Assembly (NCBI RefSeq): GCF_036373705.1
Contig: NC_089853.1
Location: 27,880,068-27,944,067 of the forward strand
DNA: 64,000 nucleotides
Direction of reading: 5' to 3'
DNA from: Amia ocellicauda
Lineage: Eukaryota; Chordata; Actinopteri; Amiiformes; Amiidae
This document shows positions 52,660 to 64,000 of this stretch, in pieces. The position numbers were made by a program, and so were the translations under genes. Every line of letters starts with the position of its first letter. The first letter of the stretch is position 1. The notes beneath the pieces are model-generated. The model saw only the letters and a program-made list of their open reading frames with translations, did no database searches and was not told the DNA's origin.

Positions 52660-54639
52660 TGTAGCACAATGAAAGGAGCAAGTGAAACCCAGACATGTCT
52701 GTCACAGTTTATGTTTTTTTTTTTTTTTTTTTTACGTTTGCTCATTTTCAATGTGCAATCAGTTAGGTAGGGGCTATTTTGTGGTGTGTGTCCATGTGTC
52801 ATCAGGTCATTGCGGATGGTGTAAATGTCTTGTTTGAGCTAGTCTCCCAAATAATTAATTTAAATGGAAATCATATACCCCTGTTTTGTGTAAAATAAAA
52901 TATGTATGTTAGAGCTTTTTCATACATCTAAAGATATAAACATACAATACAAAAAGCAAAAAGCTTCAGACCCAAAATCTTCAGTTCAAGTCAGCAGTGT
53001 TTGATGTTATTTTTCTCATCACTGTAAATTACATTTTTATTTTTATTTGTCATGAGCCACACCCTTATTATCTTTCCCCTTTTCACAGACATGCACAGTG
53101 CTGTCAGTTGGTTTATTAAACTGACACCTTATATCAAAAACTTGAAATGCATAGTCATAAAGTATGTGAACAAACAAATGTAAGTATTTGTAAAACACAT
53201 TTGTATAACAAAGTATAATTTTTCATTACTTTGCTATGTTTGTTTGAAAGTTTGACTGCTTTATTTTGGGAGCAACCATTTTAAAATATTGATCTTTCCA
53301 TAAATCCTCCTCGGATATTTAGGGGTGCCAACTGGATACAGAATTCCTTGTTTTTCCTTTGCCAGAACATTTTGCAACATGACATCTGACAGGGAAATCT
53401 CTCTCCAAGTCTGAGTCATAAGGACCTTCCAAGGATTGTTTATTTTTGTTATTCTGGGACCTCCTTCCCTTCCCTTTTGTGATTGGAGATCAAAATCAGA
53501 TGTGACCGAGCACAGAGACGCTAAGTGCAATTGCGCCCTCGTTTTTTCATTTGCAGTTAAAGAAGTGAAAGTGCAGCTCCACAGTCCGCAACATAGGAAT
53601 GGCAGAGTACGATATCAAAGAGATATTTAAAGGTCATCCTCTGAAAATGAAAGTTACATTCCCAGGTCATACCCACTCCTTGCTGTGTTTGGCTCAAGGC
53701 AGGAGAGAGCCCTGTCTGTCAGATGAACTGAGCATTTTGGTTTTGTCATTTCCCTTTCTTCATTGCTCTTACGCAATCTAAATAATTCTCTCCCCCTGCT
53801 GTTCCCAGCCTTTTGCTTCCCTGTGCAGCCTTCAAGAAGCCTTTTGCATTATTTTTATTGACCGGTCTTGGCACCCACATTAATTCACAAATGCAGTGTG
53901 AAAAGTAGAAACAAACAATAAAAAAAGGTGGTGGATTCTACTAAGGGCACCGGTGTACAGGGTACTGCAACACCCTGTCAAGAAGAATGAGCCCGACCTA
54001 CAGAGAGACAGGCATCCAGCTTCACAGGAATCATTTCACACTCACCGCAGCACTCAGCCAGACCCCAAGAGGGCCAGGATCTGCCGGCGTGTAATACTGA
54101 AAGACCATGGCTAGACTCCATTAAATCAGAGACACACAGAGGCTCCCTCCCGTCAGTCTTACTTATTCTTTCACACGTAAACCATTATTTTTTCCCCTGT
54201 CAGAGCCTTGCTGTGCAACACCATGAGGCTGGCTGCCATAAGAGTGTATACTGCTTCCAGCGGTTGCTATATACTGCAGAAACACAAAAATACTTTGTAT
54301 TTTCTCAACTATAATTGTAATTGTAGTTAGCATAAAAAGGTGCAGGTACTGCGTCAGCTTGGCTCGCCGTGACCAAAATGACTCTTGCTGTTCAGTATCC
54401 AAAAATGACACTTTTAGAGATTTGCTAGGGTCACCAGATACATATTTATTTGTGTGATTCAAACATGGATTACCCAAGTTATTGGCTTGAAAGCTTATAG
54501 GAATTTACCTGTACACTTTAATAGCTTTTTGAAATATCTGATTTATTACTTGTGCCTTTGTTTTTTGCTCTATGTCCCTCGTTTGATGTTGATGTGTGTA
54601 TTTGCTTCAAAACAGAAGCTAAAATACATTAAAAATAAG
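52660..54639. other. upstream of crabp1, no gene recognised
   Basis: Non-coding sequence with a T20-type run near 52713. Blocks of higher GC at 53440-53620 and 53930-54130 may be conserved non-coding elements, but no known motif defines them. Confidence 0.45.
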
Positions 54640-54897
54640 GGTCACGATTTACAATAAGTACCCAGTATAACTCATTAATTAATATGAATACCACAGGTTA
54701 AACATGAATATGTCATGCTCGTCATCTGAGTTCTTATGTTAATCACATGTATAACAGGGTCAGGGTTAGGGTAAGTGCAGGATCATGTGCTCAGCATCAG
54801 AACTCAGATGATGTTCATGATGTATTGATGTTTAAATCCTATAGTTTTCATATATTAATTAATGAGATATACTGGTATCTTATTGTAAAGTGTTACC
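54640..54897. repeat. palindromic foldback MITE
   Basis: A 258-nt unit whose ends are ggtcacgatttacaataag and, inverted, ggtaacactttacaataag. The two halves are imperfect inverted copies over roughly 110 nt each (cagtataactcattaattaa / agtatatctcattaattaat; catctgagttct in both). The loop includes gggtcagggttaggg. It is a typical non-autonomous DNA transposon that can fold into a long hairpin. Confidence 0.75.
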
Positions 54898-55305
54898 AAA
54901 ATAAGTTTAGTTGCTTGAACCCTAGTTAGAATAGACAACTGGCAGTATATTTGGTCTGAGAAAACATTGGCTGTGAAAGGTTCTGCTTAATTCTTGATGT
55001 AATAGTTCAGAATTGTATTTCCAGAGCTGCCATGGGTGTTATTGTGATTTTCACCAAAAGACAGCTTCCCAGTGATTTGAATGTGATTTCCACTGATATA
55101 AAATGGCCACAGAAATGATTAAAAACTGACTTCCACCTTCTTTAGTCTGTAACTTGAAAACAGATCGGTCTTTATGGTAACTTTAATTTTGAATGTTTTA
55201 TTATTACAAACCTAAAATAAACAACTACACAAAGTGGTATGTGGTGGTACTAATCCTGAATAACAATTTTAAAAAGGGTGAAAAACACGCACACACAAAT
55301 GTATG

Positions 55306-55310
<5 letters not shown>

Positions 55311-55377
<67 letters not shown>
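55311..55377 (+). repeat. (AT)33 microsatellite
   Basis: A pure AT dinucleotide tract that ends exactly at the TA target of the transposon beginning at 55378. The element evidently inserted into or at the edge of the tract. Confidence 0.95.
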
Positions 55378-55380
<3 letters not shown>

Positions 55381-56598
55381 TCACCTAAAGGATTATTAGG
55401 AACACCATACTAATACTGTGTTTGACCCCCTTTCACCTTCAGAACTGCCTTAATTCTACGTGGCATTGATTCAACAAGGTGCTGAAAGCATTCTTTAGAA
55501 ATGTTGGCCCATATTGATAGGATAGCATCTTGCAGTTGATGGAGATTTGTGGGATGCACATCCAGGGCACGAAGCTCCCGTTCCACCACATCCCAAAGAT
55601 GCTCTATTGGGTTGAGATCTGGTGACTGTGGGGGCCAGTTTAGTACAGTGAACTCATTGTCATGTTCAAGAAACCAATTTGAAATTATTCGACCTTTGTG
55701 ACATGGTGCATTATCCTGCTGGAAGTAGCCATCAGAGGATGGGTACATGGTGGTCATAAAGGGATGGACATGGTCAGAAACAATGCTCAGGTAGGCCGTG
55801 GCATTTAAACGATGCCCAATTGGCACTAAGGGGCCTAAAGTGTGCCAAGAAAACATCTGCCACACCATTACACCACCACCACCAGCCTGCATAGTGGTAA
55901 CAAGGCATGATGAATCCATGTTCTCATTCTGTTTACGCCAAATTCTGACTCTACCATCTGAATGTCTCAACAGAAATCGAGACTCATCAGACCAGGCAAC
56001 ATTTTTCCAGTCTTCAACTGTCCAATTTTGGTGAGCTTGTGCAAATTGTAGCCTCTTTTTCCTATTTGTAGTGGAGATGAGTGGTACCCGGTGGGGTCTT
56101 CTGCTGTTGTAGCCCATCCGCCTCAAGGTTGTACGTGTTGTGGCTTCACAAATGCTTTGCTTCATACCTCGGTTGTAACGAGTGGTTATTTCAGTCAAAG
56201 TTACTCTTCTATCAGCTTGAATCAGTCGGCCCATTCTCCTCTGACCTCTAGCATCAACAAGGCATTTTCGCCCACAGGACAGCCGCATACTGGATGTTTT
56301 TCCCTTTTCACACCATTCTTTGTAAACCCTAGAAATGGTTGTGCTTGAAAATCCCAGTAACTGAGCAGATTGTGAAATACTCAGACCGGCCCGTCTGGCA
56401 CCAACAACCATGCCACGCTCAAAATTGCTCAAATCACCTTTCTTTCCCATTCAGACATTCAGTTTGGAGTTCAGGAGATTGTCTTGACCAGGACCACACC
56501 CCTAAATGCATTGAAGCAACTGCCATGTGATTGGTTGGTTAGATAATTGCATTAATGAGAAACTGAACAGGTGTTCCTAATAATCCTTTAGGTGAGTG
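55378..56598 (-). mobile_element. intact Tc1/mariner transposon (DD36E, Incomer-like)
   Basis: The 1221-nt element is flanked by TA at 55376-55377 and 56599-56600. Its 29-nt terminal inverted repeats (cactcacctaaaggatta...) are identical at both ends. One uninterrupted transposase gene fills most of it on the minus strand. Intact ends, intact TA duplication and an open gene point to recent insertion. The 36-residue spacing between the second Asp and the Glu fits the DD36E group named Incomer in the Tc1/mariner literature; the name is from memory of that group. Confidence 0.95.
55410..56450 (-). CDS. Tc1/mariner transposase, 346 residues, uninterrupted
   Basis: This enzyme would cut the transposon ends and paste them into TA sites. 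The start [20 protein letters not shown] opens the first helix-turn-helix ([20 protein letters not shown]). A second DNA-binding helix set follows around residues 72-120. The catalytic triad is visible: Asp155 (VAWSDESRF), Asp246 ([12 protein letters not shown]) and Glu283 ([11 protein letters not shown]). The 36 residues between the last two make it DD36E, not the DD34E seen in the neighbouring Tc1 relic. The length matches full-length family members at about 340. The stop lies four nucleotides inside the left inverted repeat. No disabling change is seen, so it may be functional, though expression is unknown. Confidence 0.95.
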   Translation of the reverse strand: MGKKGDLSNFERGMVVGARRAGLSISQSAQLLGFSSTTISRVYKEWCEKGKTSSMRLSCGRKCLVDARGQRRMGRLIQADRRVTLTEITTRYNRGMKQSICEATTRTTLRRMGYNSRRPHRVPLISTTNRKKRLQFAQAHQNWTVEDWKNVAWSDESRFLLRHSDGRVRIWRKQNENMDSSCLVTTMQAGGGGVMVWQMFSWHTLGPLVPIGHRLNATAYLSIVSDHVHPFMTTMYPSSDGYFQQDNAPCHKGRIISNWFLEHDNEFTVLNWPPQSPDLNPIEHLWDVVERELRALDVHPTNLHQLQDAILSIWANISKECFQHLVESMPRRIKAVLKVKGGQTQY

Positions 56599-57040
56599 TA
56601 TATAGTAAAAGTAAATGTTCTTCTAGAGCACCACTCTCTTATATATTAAGTCTGGTGCCCTGGCTGGAGATCTGAGAGGTTGTGTCATGCTGGGACCGGG
56701 GGAATGGCAGGAGGTGTTCAGTTTATGGCAGAGGTGTCTGTGCAGAGGAAACCTCAGTGTTATGTGCCAGCGCTGGGCTTGGAGCCACACACATTCAAAC
56801 TCACACAGTTCCAATTGTGGAGACATGCGATGTGTGGTTAACATAACCAACCAATGCCATATGTTGGAAAATATTATATTAAATATAAACTCTTTTAATT
56901 TTCCACTGAATTTGTGATTAACATGAAATTCTGAGGTTTCTGTTTGTCCACATGATAACCCTATAGTGACCAAGTTTGAAATGTTTATTCCTCATCTGAT
57001 TCTCATTAGATGTTTTACTCATTTGCAGAAGTTGCTTGAA

Positions 57041-57091
<51 letters not shown>
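57041..57091 (+). repeat. (ATT)17 microsatellite
   Basis: A pure trinucleotide tract. It explains the poly-Ile open frame across it. Confidence 0.95.
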
Positions 57092-60000
57092 GAACAAAAA
57101 GCCTTCAGACTACCTCTTAATTATTTGCAAAGAATGGCCTTTTTAAAACTTGAATAACTTATACTTGTTCATTTCAAACAAGCAGTCTGTAAAAGATAAA
57201 CAGATTTGGATTGTACATCATTTAGTTTTTAAGACATTTTAGGATTCTGCAAGACCCTGATAATGTTCTTGTCATATCCATTAAAGGCTGGTGTTTCGTA
57301 TAATTGCTTTTGCAAATGACATTCTAAGAAAGATTAAACCGTCCTATTCAGAGGTTGTCCCCCACAATGAAGTTCATCACAGTCATGCACTAACAAGAAT
57401 GATAAAGAGTCCTGTACAGTTTTACAGCACCAGCACTGATTGCTGTCAGGAGAGCGGCTTTGTGTTTTTTAATGGCGTAAAATAAGACCAGTCTGGGAAT
57501 AATTTTGAATTATATCAATCTGTCTCTTCAACAAGTGAAGCTGTTTGTTTCAGCTTTTAGAGTTCTCCTTAGTGCAGGAAGACCAATGACTTTTTAATTG
57601 GACGATTAGCAGAAGACAAATGGTCTGGGAGTCCTGTATGGAGACTATAATGATCCATGGGTGACTTTCAATACACAAAAAACTCAATTCACCACCTGAA
57701 ATAAAGACATTTCTGTGACAAATCCAATATCCTGTGGTATCAGTAAATCAGTAGATCTTGTGGTAGTTTACTTCTTAAGATTGTATAAATGATCAGGTGT
57801 ACATGCAATAAATATTGTATTCAGTTAATATTTTAAAAATCTTCAGGCAGAGATTAATAGGTTTATTTATAGATTTTGTATTGTTGTATAGCTGCCAGAG
57901 AGGCTTTAAAATATACGTCTTGATTTAATTCCTATTCCAAGCATTGAGCAATTTAAGATTATTGACACTCTGGATTATCACATATTTTCCTTGACATTAG
58001 AGCTGCACAGCCAAGATGTTTCATGGATATTGGGGGTGCAACCACAGCAACAAAAAAACACACACAAGCCTGCCCCATTCCTTTCCCCTGTTTGTGTGTG
58101 TGTGTGGGGGGGGGGTTAAGCAGCTGAGGACCACTATAAACACACATTTCAGCAGCCTCCTGTCAGTGGCTCCATTCAGATGGGTTTCAATGTGCGCCAC
58201 TCCATGCAGACCTATTCATTCGCCAATGCATCTTCCCAAAAAGGCCACCCCCGGAGAGAGGCTACTTTTGTTTACTAATTTCCCCCAGGCCAGATCGGTT
58301 GCTTTCTTGATGGTCTTCATCAATCTCTTTAAAAACTGCCCTCAAGACAACAGAAGATAATTTATGTACAGATGGGGCTTGAAACACTTTGTCATCATCC
58401 TAGCGAAGTGACCAGTAATAGGGGCCAAACTATTCCCCTGTGAGCAGGGCCTGGCCACTCTACGGGCCCCCCAGCCGTCTCTAGGACAATAAATTCCATT
58501 TCCTTTGGCTCAACTGGGGCAGCCGGCAGAAGTAAAAAGGCTCACTGATGAATAATTTTTTTGGACATGAATAAATTATGTAAACAGAAAGAAAACAAAT
58601 GTAGATTTGTGATCTTTGGTTCTGGTTTAATTTGCAGTGTAATGTGGAAGCAGTTTAAAGAGACACACATAGTGTTATAGCTATGTTGGAGATTACATTT
58701 AAATGAAATTTTGATTTTTTTCTGTTGTTTTTCCCAGAATTATGTTCAAAAGCTTAAAAAATAATAATTGTCATGACACAATTCATCTTAACTGGCTGGA
58801 CAGGGGTGTTTCTGTGGTATAGAGCCAATATTAATGCAAATGTCTGCAACAAACAATTATAAGCAATTTGCTTAACTTGTTAAATTATGGAGTAACATTT
58901 CAGAACGATTGAAATACATTCAACTAAATAACTTTAAAAGTACAGGCTGGATGTTGTAAAAGATTTTCTAGGCAATCTTCCTCCATTTCCTGTGAGATTC
59001 GATGTTATAATGAGTATACTTTAAAATATCTTTCTGGACTCAGCTTTCATCCCCCGGTGGAAATTATTTACACAAAACACGATTTAGTCACAGTGCAGTA
59101 AGTTATGCAGTGAGGCAAAAACAAGACAAAGCAAAGCTGGATTATAATATAGTGGAATAGTGAGCATGTGGAATTGAACAAGTGATAGTATGTAATATAC
59201 AGCTCAGTTTGAGGCAACAGTGTACTTGTCAGTATATAGGGTTTAGAGCACAGCAATGGATCAGCTGGTGAAGTCTGAATAGGATTTCAGGATGCATCAG
59301 AGGGTGATCAGAAATGGTGTAGTCTTTACATTTCTAGATAGTTGATTCTGCCACTGGAGGGCAAGATAAAAGAACAGAGAGAGGAACCAGGACAGTGAGG
59401 GGAAAGTATAGTTAGCAGATGGTTAGCAGAGAAGACTGGCACTTTAAACATCTTTTTGGTTTGAGAACGTTCTTCTAGTTACTTTAAAGTAAAGATATAG
59501 AAGTCTATAAGAAATAACTATTGTGTTTCGAGTAGCCAAGTAGCCTACTTTCTCCATATGTTCATATGTTCGTTGGGGAGAAATGAAAGAAACTCAAAAT
59601 ATCTTTCTGTGCCAAGGTATAGGATTAGATGACAGACACAGCAGAAATCCAGCAATCCATAGGCTGATTGAATACATCTATCTACAAGCCAGACTGCTGT
59701 AGCCTTCTGTGTCATCAAGTTACCTGCAGAGTGACCAATGTGTGTTTGAGTTCCTGTGTCAGGAAGGCCATCTTTGACTGAACGAACCAGGAATTGTTAC
59801 CACTGACGCTCCCACCCGTCTCTAAACCAGTTCTGTACAAATGAACTGGCTTTCCCAAAGGGGATGGCCCTCCTCTAACCTTTTTAAAGTCTAATAAGTG
59901 AGCCGTGGATGAATAAAGTCTCTACCAATATTTAAAACACTCCCTGCTGCTTCCTGTCCTCCTGATCATTCATCAATGCTGACCTTGCAGCGTTTTGCAG

Positions 60001-61234
60001 GCGAGAGGAGGTTACGAGTTCGATAGTAACCCTGACCCCCCTCTGGCCTCTTCTTTCCCCCCCACACACCTTATGCACAGAAAGGTCCTTGGAAATCATT
60101 TTATAAACCACTGCTGTTTACAAGCAAATTCCCTTGTGGCAAGACGGCCTGACTACTCCCATTAACATCAGGAGGTTTTTGGGTTCTGCCAAAATTAGGT
60201 AATCTCTGTCGAAGATCATTGTATAACACTTTTCAGGGGAACAGAGGACAGATCCTGAAACATTCTTCTGTCCTTACAAACATCTCAAAGGAGCTTAATA
60301 GCTGTATTATGAATCGAGGAGTGATATTAACTGGTGCTCTTAGAGGCTTCACAGATCTAGTAGTGAGTAAATATAGTCATAAATAAGAATACCCTGTAAA
60401 TGTTAATGGACCACAGAGCACTTTTTAAACATGGTGATAGACTTTCATGGTAAAAAACAATTACTTTGAGTAATGGCGGCCAAATATTTGATTAAGTATC
60501 AGGCAACTATACCACAATGTTATTCCACTTTAATAATACCTTAAATAATATGTATCTGATTATTTCATATGAAGTTATTGAAAATCGTACTGCTAAACTG
60601 GTGGAAAACTTTTAGCAGTCTTTTAAACTTAACGTTTTTACTTTCTGAAGATGCCTCTAGTCTAAACGTATATGTGCATGGAATTGTCTTTATGTGTAAG
60701 TCTTAATATATCACTCCTTGTACAAATGTCTCACTGATCTTTTGGAATGGAAACTGAATTTATTTTCATTTTTATAAGCATAATTTAGTAGCTTAGATCC
60801 TTGTGAAATATTTTTGATGCTTCTAACAGGCCCAGATTCCTTTTAAGATTTCATTTTCCATTATTAAACAATTTCCATGATCATTCTTAAGTGCTATACA
60901 TACTGTATGAGTGGAAAAGCCTATTGAAAAGTTTTATATAGTCTAATTGCCATTTTTAAGCTTTTTAGTAAGTTTATTGGGGGAGTTACACACAATGCAC
61001 TCAGCACACAATGCACCTTTGATTTTTTTTTATGAACATCTTTTGGCAGAGATCCTTGTTGAGAGAGGGGGTTTCAAGTGACCTATTATCAGCTTCACAG
61101 TGTTGCCTAATTTTCCTTCCAAAAGGGTGTCATCTTTAGAAAATGATTTTAATCTGATAGTACAGGGAAAATCCAAATTCTGAAAGCCTGAAGCTGATGA
61201 AGTAACACCTGAAATAACTATGGCAGTTGCTGCA

Positions 61235-61235
61235 A

Positions 61236-61312
<77 letters not shown>
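61235..61312 (+). repeat. (AAT)26 microsatellite
   Basis: A pure trinucleotide tract of 78 nt. It explains the poly-Leu frame on the minus strand. Confidence 0.95.
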
Positions 61313-61316
<4 letters not shown>

Positions 61317-61554
61317 GCAGTACTTAACAATACCATTATAACTTTAAGCCTAAATGCTTACATCTATTATCCCTCTCTTGGCTGCGTCATATAAAAAAAT
61401 CAAATATGTTATCCATCATGCTTGGTAAGGGCATCTACTAAAAAAAAAAAAAACATAAATACATAAATAATAGCATCCTTTTAATTTGCTCTTCCTGTTA
61501 TTACAGATTTCTCAAACACACAGCATCTTTCAACTTGTTTCATTCCCTGATGAC

Positions 61555-61660
61555 GTGAAACCTAAGAAACTTTCCAAACGAGAGGAGGCCATTCGACCGA
61601 TTGTGCTTGTTTGGTAGCTATCAGCTTAATGATTCCAAGAAGTGAGCCTCAACAATATGA
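61555..61660 (-). repeat. LINE-tail fragment, second copy
   Basis: The segment cgagaggaggccattcgacc followed by gcttgtttggtagct and cttaatgattccaag parallels ttggccattacaccc-type and agctaattgatcccagg sequence at the left end of the window (about 75-140). It represents the extreme 3' end of the same LINE family on the minus strand. Confidence 0.5.
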
Positions 61661-62482
61661 TCAGAAAACGATCTGCTTGTATTTTATTGTGCATGTTTCA
61701 GTGTTGAACGGCCAGCACATGGATCATTGGCAACACTTTCTGTGCCTGGGGGACAGCGACAGCAGCATTTAATCACAGCTGCACATGTCAAACCTTGGTC
61801 ACAGAACATTGGCTGAACATTTCAATAAATGTCACTATCCTGGGAACCTTACATAGACCAAATTAGATTAATATCACTTTGTTCCTTTATACCCCAGACT
61901 AGAAAACCCATTTGTCCGATGAGCCCATTTCTCATGGTAGCCAATTTTTATGAACAAGGTTTGAGGATATAATATATATTGTTGCTCTCTTTTTCTTGAT
62001 TCACTTGAGCACTTTTCAGTTTAGCAGATGCCTCTAAATGCCTGCAGATTTGTGTCCTTTTACAGATACAATAAAAACGTATGTTTACCATTGAATTACA
62101 TGTCAAAATCTATTTATTCCCACAACAATAACGACAGGAAAGACTTTGCTAAAGCATTAATCTTCATTGATGACAGTGTCTTAATTTTGTCATATTACTA
62201 AAATAACCTAAACAGCCATTCAGAATTATTGCTTTAATTGAATAGAAGCAATTGTATGACTTAAAATGTTACGAATCATAACTGTGTACCCAAATTAAAA
62301 TGCAAACTTGCGCAGGACATTATAAAGTGATGTTTGCAATAGCATGAATGCTATGGAAAAACTGTTACAATCTAAATCTTAGTATTAGAAAAAAAGTGAA
62401 TGTGTGTTATGCTACCACAAGCAGCGCCTCCAGTCCACTAGTGTTTTACCACTCAACACGGAAGCGGTAGTTGGAGGTCTAC

Positions 62483-62504
62483 CTTTCCCATAATGCCCAG
62501 CGCG
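62483..62504 (+). promoter_or_regulatory. skic8: ZNF143-type site in the skic8 promoter
   Basis: The sequence ctttcccataatgcccagcg closely matches the long ZNF143/THAP11 motif (core TTCCCATAATGC, then a GCG end). Such sites sit just upstream of start sites of many housekeeping genes. It lies about 10 nt upstream of a YY1-type motif and about 100 nt upstream of the exon 1 donor. Confidence 0.7.
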
Positions 62505-62509
62505 AAGTT

Positions 62510-62602
62510 GTCATGGCGGCCTGCAGTTAAATACAACGTTTTGGGGAAAGAAAAAAAAACTGGAAGAAAGACCATCTGTGAAATAAGTAAAGTAACATAA
62601 AG
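62510..62602 (+). other. skic8: skic8 non-coding exon 1 (start approximate)
   Basis: It runs from the YY1-type initiator to a strong donor (aaag|gtaagatt) at 62602/62603. It contains no usable reading frame in phase with the protein. The start coordinate is inferred from the promoter motifs, but the donor is clear. Confidence 0.55.
62512..62520 (+). promoter_or_regulatory. skic8: YY1-type initiator motif (catggcggc)
   Basis: A CATGGCGGC sequence, the core of the YY1 element found just downstream of start sites. It places the skic8 start at roughly 62500-62515. The ATG inside it opens no skic8 frame. Confidence 0.6.
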
Positions 62603-63367
62603 GTAAGATTTTGTTGATATTCTTAAAAAAAAAAATACAAAGAAAATGCGTTAAAGAACTAAAGATTTCCCCAACTCGTATTGTCAAATGAAATACTGAA
62701 TTACATTGCGCATTTGACACAAGTCAAGTTCTTGGTAAATAAATAGGTAGCTGTGTTCTTCTTATTCTTAAAAAATTGAAAAATAATCGTGTAGGTTCGC
62801 TGTATTCAATTAACCTTTTCCCGTCTGGCAGCTATATATTTTTACTGTACAGTTTTTCACTCTCTTTCACTTATCTGACGTGGTATTTAATAATAAAGTT
62901 CAGAACTATACAGAACTAGAGTAAATGTATTGTTCAGCACGGTTTGCTTTTTATATAATTTGAATCGTTTCTCTCACATAGACTAAGACTGTCAGATACC
63001 CGGATATAAAGTCGAAACAATGCACGTAATACAATATAATGTGTCAAAATGATGGATTGACCTGGAAATCTTCCTGGAATTGTGTGTTAAATTAAAATGC
63101 CCACAAAAGACCATATACGTTTAATTTTGATTACATTCAACCTTTTGTATACATAGTTTATGATGCCTTTCTTGCTTGTGTTTCCATAACATTTACAGGT
63201 GTCCCTTTCCACTGTAATTGCAATAATTTATGAAGGGAACAACACTTAATCTTGCATTAGATTTTACATTTAGTAGCCTAAACATCCACAATATTGAATT
63301 ATCAAAAATGCTTTATTTATTTTTTCAGGCTAGACCAAAGTTTGGTATACGTTACAAAAAGCAAAAC

Positions 63368-63883
63368 ATGACCACACAAGTAAGTTTTCTTTCTTTCTTT
63401 TTAAAATATCCTATAACTGCTGATGTTCAGACTGTTTAGAAAGTAGAATTGATTTCGAGTATAGCTTGTTTGGACAGTGGTCCAGGAATTGCAGCCCCAT
63501 ATCTACTAATTGATTGCATCTTTCATTCCCGAGTTCTGACTTGACATAACCCAGCACACAGATTTAGCACTCAAGAGCTGCTTGATCATTAATTTCACCT
63601 ACACTTACATAGTTGCAATGGTGTAAAACATATATTTTTACAAGAAAACATTCCCTCAAATCACTAATGCCTAACCAGCTACATTTGAATGTGTACTCAG
63701 TGTATCTAACTAGAAATCAAATATTGCTGTAGCTGTGGAGGTTACTCACTGAGAGGAGAATTTAGAGAAGTATAACATTTTTGAAGAAAATGTTTATTAC
63801 CTTTAGACAAACAAATATAATGTTTTTTTTTGTTTTTGTTTTTTTGTAATTACAGTACAGTATACTTTTCAAGCAAGAACATG
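63368..63883 (+). CDS. skic8: SKIC8 (WDR61) WD40 protein, first two coding exons, cut by window edge
   Basis: Exon 2 (63329-63379) opens after a ttttttcag acceptor and codes MTTQ from ATG at 63368. Exon 3 (63856-63883) codes YSILFKQEH plus one base. The joined start MTTQYSILFKQEH matches vertebrate WDR61/SKIC8, which begins MTNQYGILFKQEQ in human from memory. The gene continues past the right edge. The full protein is a seven-bladed WD40 propeller of about 305 residues that serves the cytoplasmic SKI RNA-decay complex and the nuclear PAF1 complex. It lies divergent to crabp1, as in human 15q25.1. Only 13 complete residues are visible, so the call rests on the match, the intron phase and synteny. 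Confidence 0.88.
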
Positions 63884-64000
63884 GTAAGTGTCTGAAATAT
63901 GCACTCCCCTGTTTTCCTTAGTAAATGCATAACTTCTAGTTGTCCTATTTATATTTATTTTCCTTTGTATAACACTAAAGTTTATGGCCTAAAATTGTTA

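Larger units (their letters stand above)
56601..62400. other. intergenic between the transposon and skic8
   Basis: No gene recognised. It contains an (ATT)17 tract, a GC-rich candidate conserved block at 58140-58560, another mixed-GC stretch at 59740-60070, a long (AAT)n tract and a LINE-tail fragment. Most of the rest is AT-rich. Confidence 0.5.

Noticed and set aside
55193..55399. Tyr/Ile repeat frame
   Set aside because: It is a translation of the (AT)n tract next to the transposon.
60008..60033. tRNA T-arm-like sequence (ggttacgagttcgatagtaacc)
   Set aside because: The loop is too long for a T arm, and no acceptor, D or anticodon arms can be drawn around it.
61136..61336. Poly-leucine frame
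   Set aside because: It is a translation of the (AAT)n microsatellite.

Overview
This window is vertebrate nuclear DNA, almost certainly from a ray-finned fish. Three spliced genes match vertebrate proteins exon by exon: sin3a (20 coding exons, plus strand, 10.1-24.6 kb), crabp1 (4 exons, minus strand, 39.3-52.4 kb) and the first two coding exons of skic8/wdr61 (plus strand, from about 62.5 kb, running off the right edge). The fish assignment rests on three different Tc1-type transposons, two copies of a LINE-tail repeat, a 5S-headed SINE, foldback MITEs and long AT/AAT microsatellites. The species was not determined.

Layout: 0-2.1 kb holds a degenerate LINE tail and what looks like the 3' end of an upstream plus-strand gene (PTPN9 by synteny, unproven). 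3.5-7.7 kb holds GC-rich, promoter-like patches that probably start sin3a. 7.7-10.07 kb is its leader intron. 10.1-26.3 kb is the sin3a coding region and 3' UTR. 26.3-38.9 kb is intergenic and contains two dead Tc1 elements (30.9-32.5 and 33.8-35.3 kb). 39.0-52.6 kb is crabp1. 52.6-62.4 kb is the intergenic space between crabp1 and skic8, with a palindromic MITE, an intact Tc1/mariner-type transposon (55.4-56.6 kb) and candidate conserved non-coding stretches. 62.4-64 kb is the skic8 promoter, non-coding exon 1 and first coding exons.

The genes do not form an operon or pathway. SIN3A is the scaffold of a histone deacetylase co-repressor, CRABP1 is a cytosolic retinoic acid carrier, and SKIC8 is a WD40 subunit of the SKI and PAF1 complexes. 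The divergent crabp1-skic8 pair matches human 15q25.1. sin3a being next to crabp1 differs from the human map, where they lie a few megabases apart.

No new molecular system is evident. The strongest second looks are the intact transposon with a DD36E catalytic spacing, a Tc1 copy whose 5' end was replaced by an inverted copy of its 3' end, two block-permuted copies of a small repeat in sin3a introns, and a ZNF143-YY1 promoter at skic8.
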